In this document: in pieces, positions 62,660-64,000 of the stretch
Position numbering within the stretch: the first letter of the stretch is position 1
Layout of the letters: the number at the start of each line of letters is the position of its first letter
NCBI GenBank assembly: GCA_949987705.1
Contig: OX465286.1
Span: 11,451,092 to 11,515,091 of the forward strand
Origin: Thereva unica
Taxonomy: Eukaryota > Arthropoda > Insecta > Diptera > Therevidae
DNA: 64,000 nucleotides
Reading direction: 5' to 3'
Position numbers and translations under genes: made by a program
The notes under the pieces: model-generated
Seen by the model: only the letters and a program-made list of their open reading frames with translations
Told to the model about the DNA's origin: nothing
The model's database searches: none

Positions 62660-63477
62660 CCCCATAATCCCACAAATATTCAATTTATATTTAAATCAGT
62701 AAAAAAATTTATCAATTGTAATTTTCAGCGCTAAATTCTATATATTTAGATTTTATGTTGTCAGAACTATAATTATTATTAAAAAAAAAAATTATAAATA
62801 AATAATAATTAAAAAAAAATACTATATATATATAATTATTGTGTTCTAGATATATATAGAGAGAGAGAGAGATTTTGTTTTATTTTTTGTTTTATTTTTT
62901 ATTTTTACCATTTCATATTATTATTATTATTTTTTAAATAAAAAGCCATAATACCCTACATTATAAACAAACAAAAAATATGTGTAGTAATTTATAAAAC
63001 TGATAATGAACACATACACACACTTGGTTTTTACTTGTTACTCTGGAAATTTCTTTGCTGGAAAATTCATGTAAAAATTAAAAAAAATGAAAAAATAATA
63101 ATAATAAAAAAAAACATAAAAATACAAAAAAAATATATAAAAAAAAGAAAGATTGAAAATATATATATATATATATATGTAATTTGAAAATATATATGTA
63201 TACATATGTATGTATATATATAGGTGTGTATGTATATGTGTATGTATGGATATATATGTACGTAGATGTGTGTACATATATGTATATACATGTATTTATA
63301 TACGCAAATATATATATTATATAAAAAATAAGAAAAATCTACTGAATTGTAATTAAAATAATTGAAATGAATTGTAATATTTCAAACACAATTAAAAAAT
63401 GTAATTGTAACAAAACAAAAATTGTTTTTTTTTTTTTTGTTATTTATCTTTTATGTTATAAATTATATATTTAAAAA
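62660..63477 (+). other. 3' flank of the giant gene
   Basis: AT-rich sequence after the TAA at 62657-62659. AATAAA hexamers at about 62797 and 62937 are candidate poly(A) signals. A TA repeat lies near 63160-63178 and ATGTATATA repeats run from about 63190 to 63300. No gene seen. Confidence 0.5.
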
Positions 63478-64000
63478 CTTCTTCTTCGATGGCTCTTCTT
63501 CTTCTTCTTTAAACTCCTTTAATCCCTCATGGGACATAGGGCGGAAACAGTTGCCCTCCAGCGGACTCTGTTTTGCGCGACAGCTCTCAGCTCCGACCAG
63601 GATCTCCCAGTTGTTGCGGCTTCTTCTAGTAGGGTTCTCCTCCACGTTGTTCTAGGTCTTCCTACTCGACGGGAACCTTGCGGATTCCAGTCAAGGGCCT
63701 GTTTGGCTAGGTTTTCGTTTTCGCGTCGCAAGGTGTGGCCAACCCAATTCCATTTCCTTCGCCTGATTTGGTCGTCTATCCTTTCTTGGCCGGCACGGCG
63801 CCAAAGTTCTTCGTTTGAAATTCTATCTTGCCAGCGGATTTTCAGGATACGACGAAGGCATCTGTTGATGAAGACTTGTAGGCGCCCTGTGATGAATTGG
63901 GTGACTTTCCATGTTTCGCAACCGTACAAAAGAACTGCCTTAACGTTGGAGTTGAACAGCCGCAATTTGGTGTTAGTTGAGATCTCCGTTGATCTCCATA
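63478..64000 (-). mobile_element. RTE copy, family B, running off the right edge
   Basis: The minus-strand frame (63965-63519, open for 148 codons) reads MRLFNSNVKAVLLYGCETWK, INRCLRRILKIRWQDRISNE, RKWNWVGHTLRRENENLAKQ, GRPRTTWRRTLLEEAATTGR and ends CPMRD-stop. It is followed by GAAGAAGAAG-rich tail sequence (antisense CTTCTTCTTC at 63483-63515). This is the C-terminus of an RTE polyprotein after the RT palm. It has no damage inside the visible part and may be the youngest RTE copy here. The first domains lie outside the window. Confidence 0.88.

Overview
The window is nuclear DNA of an animal, very probably an insect and most likely a fly. The base composition is AT-rich, the introns have GT..AG borders, one gene is a close relative of fly Crk, and the repeats are typical insect mobile elements (RTE, R1/Jockey-type and Gypsy retroelements, Tc1 and mariner transposons, tRNA-derived SINEs, MITEs). 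The species cannot be named from the sequence alone.

Only two host genes are well supported, both on the + strand. The first is Crk, an SH2-SH3-SH3 adaptor of 308 residues in six exons (15457-20345). The second is a very large gene (31210-62659) with four coding exons. Three short exons encode a conserved helical N-terminus, and one uninterrupted 15.3-kb exon (47378-62659) encodes about 5,090 further residues. The protein is about 5,415 residues: a globular N-terminus that resembles the ZNF292/RLF family, two AT-hooks, an acidic block packed with SUMO-interaction-like motifs, and a huge disordered N/T/S/Q-rich body with a few conserved islands. It is probably a chromatin or transcription protein. 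A 54-codon ORF with good codon usage lies upstream (30349-30513) and could be an alternative exon or an upstream ORF.

Layout: 1-2900, AT-rich noncoding DNA with a G-rich minisatellite. 2900-6260, a cluster of palindromic MITE copies and RTE tails. 6433-8012, an intact Tc1-type transposon. 8013-11000, AT-rich DNA without genes. 11080-14670, retroelement relics (ORF1, RTE, Gypsy pol) and foldback MITEs. 15457-20345, Crk, whose 3.3-kb intron 4 holds antisense non-LTR relics. 20346-29870, intergenic DNA filled with a SINE, retroelement relics and MITEs. 29870-31209, 5' flank of the giant gene. 31210-62659, the giant gene, with its 10.5-kb and 4.7-kb introns full of nested, mostly antisense elements. 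62660-63477, its 3' flank. 63478-64000, an RTE copy running off the right edge.

The most unusual items are: (i) a MITE family in which each copy is an inverted dimer of a unit that itself has inverted ends, with 3-bp target duplications visible at several copies; (ii) an array of about 17 SUMO-interaction-like motifs in the giant protein; (iii) the 15.3-kb trinucleotide-rich coding exon; (iv) a discrete 188-bp SINE-like element carrying an RTE 3' tail and bounded by a 17-bp duplication; (v) MITEs inserted inside retroelement RNase H relics, which give a readable insertion order.
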